Below, piece after piece: positions 61,682 through 64,000 of a stretch of 64,000 nucleotides of DNA. The stretch comes from Gracilibacillus lacisalsi DSM 19029 (lineage in GTDB: Bacteria > Bacillota > Bacilli > Bacillales > Amphibacillaceae): assembly GCF_000377765.1 (NCBI RefSeq), contig NZ_KB898666.1:62001-126000 (forward strand), in the 5' to 3' direction. The translations under genes and the position numbers were made by a program. Under the pieces are notes generated by a model. The model was not told the DNA's origin. It did not search any database and worked only from the letters and a program-made list of their open reading frames with translations. Numbering within the stretch: position 1 is the first letter of the stretch; each line of letters starts with the position of its first letter.

Positions 61682-62637
61682 TTAGAACACTCTTTTTCTA
61701 TCGTATTTTTTGCCTGCTGAAATAGTTCCGCACCTTTTTTCATGTATTCCTTCAACTCCTGTTTGTCTTTTTTTGATAATTTCTTTAAAGGAATATAATG
61801 TACTTCTTCATATTCAGTTACATCTTTGGTGAACTGAAACTTAAAAGCTAGCAAACTTTCAAACAGTCTGTGATACTCAGATAAAAAGGAGTATTTCTCC
61901 TTAAGAGCTGCAAACCTTACAAGAGTTGGTGCTTTCATAATATGGTTACATAAAACTAATAGTCGTAGTGCATTAACATATGGAAACAATGCGGTCGTTT
62001 TAATATTAATCTGACCTGTTCTTTTTCCTGATTGTTGCGGCAATAACTGACCAAATACTCCTACGCCTTTTTGTATAAACCCTACATTATCCACCAGTCT
62101 ATTCATAATTTCTGGGTGACTTTGAATATATGAAAATGTTACTTGTTTAACATCCTCCAGTAATTTTCCTTCCCCTAATAAGACACGTGAATCAAAAAAA
62201 GTGGAGAAATGGCGTAATGATTGCCAGCTTTCTTCATCAAGCCAGTCGCTGACTTGCCGCTTCCAATCTTCGATTGATTTTGTCCATCGTGATTCCGATG
62301 CCATCACTTTACCTTCACACCGCTCATAACCGACTATTTCCAAACCATCGACAATCTCTGTACCTAACTTTTGAAAATAGGCTTGATGTTGTTCAGAACC
62401 ATTAAAAATAATACCATGATCCTGATCACTCCAAATGGATTGTTCCCTTCTACCGGCACTACCCATCAGAAAAAAAGCGAAGGGAGCAGGGACTTCACCC
62501 TGCTCTACCTTAACTTTCTCCAGTGCTAATTGTACGGTTTTTAGCATTAAATCATCGTGAAAATCGTTTAATTGTTCATGGTCCATTTGTAGGTGAATCT
62601 GCTGTTCACGCCATTTCCTTATGTCTTCGTAACTCAT
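61675..62637 (-). CDS. DUF294 putative nucleotidyltransferase (GlnD-like)
   Basis: About 320 residues. The nucleotidyltransferase core FFLMGSAGRREQSIWSDQDHGIIF carries the GS and DxD motif (SDQD) of the GlnD/KNTase type, followed by a helical DUF294 C-terminal domain (HFSTFFDSRVLLGE; FPYVNALRLLVL). The start is placed at ATG 62637 after AAAGGAG (12-nt spacing); an alternative ATG at 62673 overlaps the amtB stop. Lies in the amtB operon where Bacillus usually has glnK, so a signalling role in nitrogen control is possible but not shown. Confidence 0.82.
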   Translation of the reverse strand: MSYEDIRKWREQQIHLQMDHEQLNDFHDDLMLKTVQLALEKVKVEQGEVPAPFAFFLMGSAGRREQSIWSDQDHGIIFNGSEQHQAYFQKLGTEIVDGLEIVGYERCEGKVMASESRWTKSIEDWKRQVSDWLDEESWQSLRHFSTFFDSRVLLGEGKLLEDVKQVTFSYIQSHPEIMNRLVDNVGFIQKGVGVFGQLLPQQSGKRTGQINIKTTALFPYVNALRLLVLCNHIMKAPTLVRFAALKEKYSFLSEYHRLFESLLAFKFQFTKDVTEYEEVHYIPLKKLSKKDKQELKEYMKKGAELFQQAKNTIEKECSKW

Positions 62638-62672
62638 GACGGAGGTCATCTCCTTTATCGAAGAACGATGCA

Positions 62673-63938
62673 TTATTTTGCTTGTTCATTCGGGTGTGGA
62701 ATGTTCTCAGGATAACCATAGCTACCATGCTCACTCATGTCAAGGCCAATGATTTCCTCTTCTTCAGAAACTCTTAGTCCACCCATTACTTTATCCATAA
62801 CCTTAAGGATAATGAATGATACAACAAATGCATAAGCACCAGATGCTACAACACCTAAGATTTGAACACCTAATTGCTCGAATCCACCACCGTAGAATAA
62901 ACCGGGTTGACCCCAATCCATGCCGACTGACAATTCATGTGTAGCGAAGAAACCAGTTGAAATTGTACCCCAAACACCGACAGTACCGTGAACAGATAAT
63001 GCAAAGATTGGATCGTCAATTCGAGCACGATCAAAGAATCTCATACTTGCGTAAACGATCAGACCACCAATCGCACCAATCACTACTGCTGCCCATGGTT
63101 CAACGAAACCACAAGATGCTGTAATGGCTACCAGACCAGCTAATGCACCATTTAATGTCGTTGGAACATCTGCTTTCCCTGTTACTGCCCAAACGAGTAA
63201 CATTGCTGCAATTGCACCAGCTGCCGCTCCTAATTGTGTGTTTAAAATAACATAACCAAAGAATGCATCTTCCACTCCAAATGTACTTGCACCGTTGAAA
63301 CCAAACCAACCTACCCAAAGTAATAATACTGCTAATGCTGTATATACTTGGTTGTGTCCTGCTAATTCATTAGAAGAACCATCTTTATTGTATTTACCAA
63401 TACGAGGTTTTAAAATAACCGTTGCTGCTAATGCTGCCATCGCACCTGTTAAGTGTACAACTGTAGAACCAGCGAAGTCTTGCTTACCATGATCCGCTAA
63501 CCAGCCTGCACCCCAAATCCAGTGAGCAACAACCGGATAAACCAGTGCCGAGAATAAAACGGCAAATATAACATATGCTGATAATTTTGCACGTTCCGCG
63601 AAACCACCGAATGCAATGGTTAAGGCAATGAGTGCAAACATCATTTGAAACATAAAGTCAACTGCTGGGGATAACCCATCCTCACTAAATGATGTATCAC
63701 CATAGAAGAAATCAGATAAACCAATAAACATATTACCATCACCATAAATGAAGCCCCAACCAACAGCCCAGAATACGATTGAGCCGATCCCAATTGTAAA
63801 AATGGTTTTTCCGGCAATGTGGCCGGCGTTCTTCATTCGAGTAGAACCAGCCTCAAGTAAAATAAATCCACCAATCATTAATAAAACTAAAAAAGTACCA
63901 ATAATGACCCATAAATTATCCATAAGTACAGTATCCAT
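62673..63938 (-). CDS. amtB: Ammonium transporter
   Basis: 421-residue Amt/MEP/Rh channel with 11 membrane segments. Signature motifs: DFAGSTVVHLTGAMAALAA (with the pore Asp and His) and the twin-His region FALSVHGTVGVWGT; AGSTRMKNAGHIAGK occurs at the N-terminus. AAGGAGAGG precedes the ATG. A GlnR/TnrA box sits immediately upstream. First gene of amtB-DUF294-dnaQ-glnR-like; no glnK is next to it. Confidence 0.96.
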   Translation of the reverse strand: MDTVLMDNLWVIIGTFLVLLMIGGFILLEAGSTRMKNAGHIAGKTIFTIGIGSIVFWAVGWGFIYGDGNMFIGLSDFFYGDTSFSEDGLSPAVDFMFQMMFALIALTIAFGGFAERAKLSAYVIFAVLFSALVYPVVAHWIWGAGWLADHGKQDFAGSTVVHLTGAMAALAATVILKPRIGKYNKDGSSNELAGHNQVYTALAVLLLWVGWFGFNGASTFGVEDAFFGYVILNTQLGAAAGAIAAMLLVWAVTGKADVPTTLNGALAGLVAITASCGFVEPWAAVVIGAIGGLIVYASMRFFDRARIDDPIFALSVHGTVGVWGTISTGFFATHELSVGMDWGQPGLFYGGGFEQLGVQILGVVASGAYAFVVSFIILKVMDKVMGGLRVSEEEEIIGLDMSEHGSYGYPENIPHPNEQAK

Positions 63939-63955
63939 AATCTTTTCCCTCTCCT

Positions 63956-63972
63956 TGTAAATAATATTAACA
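63956..63972. promoter_or_regulatory. GlnR/TnrA box upstream of amtB
   Basis: TGTTAATATTATTTACA (minus strand) matches TGTNA-N7-TNACA exactly. It sits directly in front of the amtB ribosome binding site, indicating nitrogen-source control of the operon. Confidence 0.8.
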
Positions 63973-64000
63973 TCAACTGTTAAATACAGTGTAAGCTGAA

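Overview
The window is low-GC DNA from a member of the Bacillaceae, most likely a moderately halophilic, facultatively anaerobic genus of the Gracilibacillus/Amphibacillus/Oceanobacillus type. The evidence is strong AGGAGG-type ribosome binding sites, Bacillus-type regulators and operators (Rex, Fur, PerR, GlnR, CodY, PadR, PucR), an ectABC ectoine operon, mixed-acid/ethanol fermentation genes (pflBA, adhE, iron-type Adh) and many protein families found in this group. I see no rRNA, tRNA, CRISPR array, prophage or intact insertion sequence. The genus is inference.

Layout. 1-1.2 kb: end of an ABC-2 exporter operon (ATPase, then a permease cut by the window edge). 1.5-3.4 kb: pyridoxine/HMP kinase, a DUF456 membrane protein, a DJ-1/PfpI protein. 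3.5-6.6 kb: thiamine salvage operon tenA-thiD-thiM-thiE behind a TPP riboswitch with its own terminator. 6.7-9.8 kb: signal peptidase I, an MFS carrier, two small membrane peptides, an Ohr/OsmC peroxidase. 9.9-17.9 kb: anaerobic block pflB-pflA, divergent iron-dependent alcohol dehydrogenase, a small unknown ORF and adhE, with one near-perfect and two weaker Rex-type operators. 18-23.3 kb: small proteins, DUF4870, a BASS transporter, a YlmA-type ATPase, a Fur-controlled candidate small RNA and catalase with a PerR box.

23.4-34.1 kb is the most interesting part. A leftward catabolic operon (M24 creatinase/ectoine-hydrolase-like protein, cystathionine gamma-synthase-like PLP enzyme, homoserine dehydrogenase-like protein, aldehyde dehydrogenase) with a PucR regulator lies next to the rightward ectABC ectoine biosynthesis operon. 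This suggests that making and consuming ectoine (or a related amino acid) are encoded side by side. 34.2-41.3 kb: YueI, an aminotransferase, a TrpX-type ABC importer, ilvD with a CodY-like box. 41.4-47.8 kb: an M15 peptidase, flavin oxidoreductase, type 2 IPP isomerase, peptidase T, a self-regulated TetR/MFS multidrug pair. 47.9-54.7 kb: a MoxR/DUF58/DUF4129/DUF4350 operon with SpoIIM-like and RDD proteins. 55.3-60.2 kb: an AbgT transporter, TIGR00266/AIM24 protein, and a PadR-DUF1700-DUF4097 operon. 60.7-64 kb: an ammonium transporter operon (amtB, DUF294 nucleotidyltransferase, DnaQ-type exonuclease, short GlnR-like regulator) with a GlnR/TnrA box.

Several unusual repeat families occupy the intergenic regions. 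One is a pair of oppositely oriented ~130-bp hairpin elements separated by ~110-130 bp, present three times, whose stems change in a compensatory way. The others are a 24-bp GCGGACA repeat, a 51-bp tandem repeat and a 104-bp tandem duplication.
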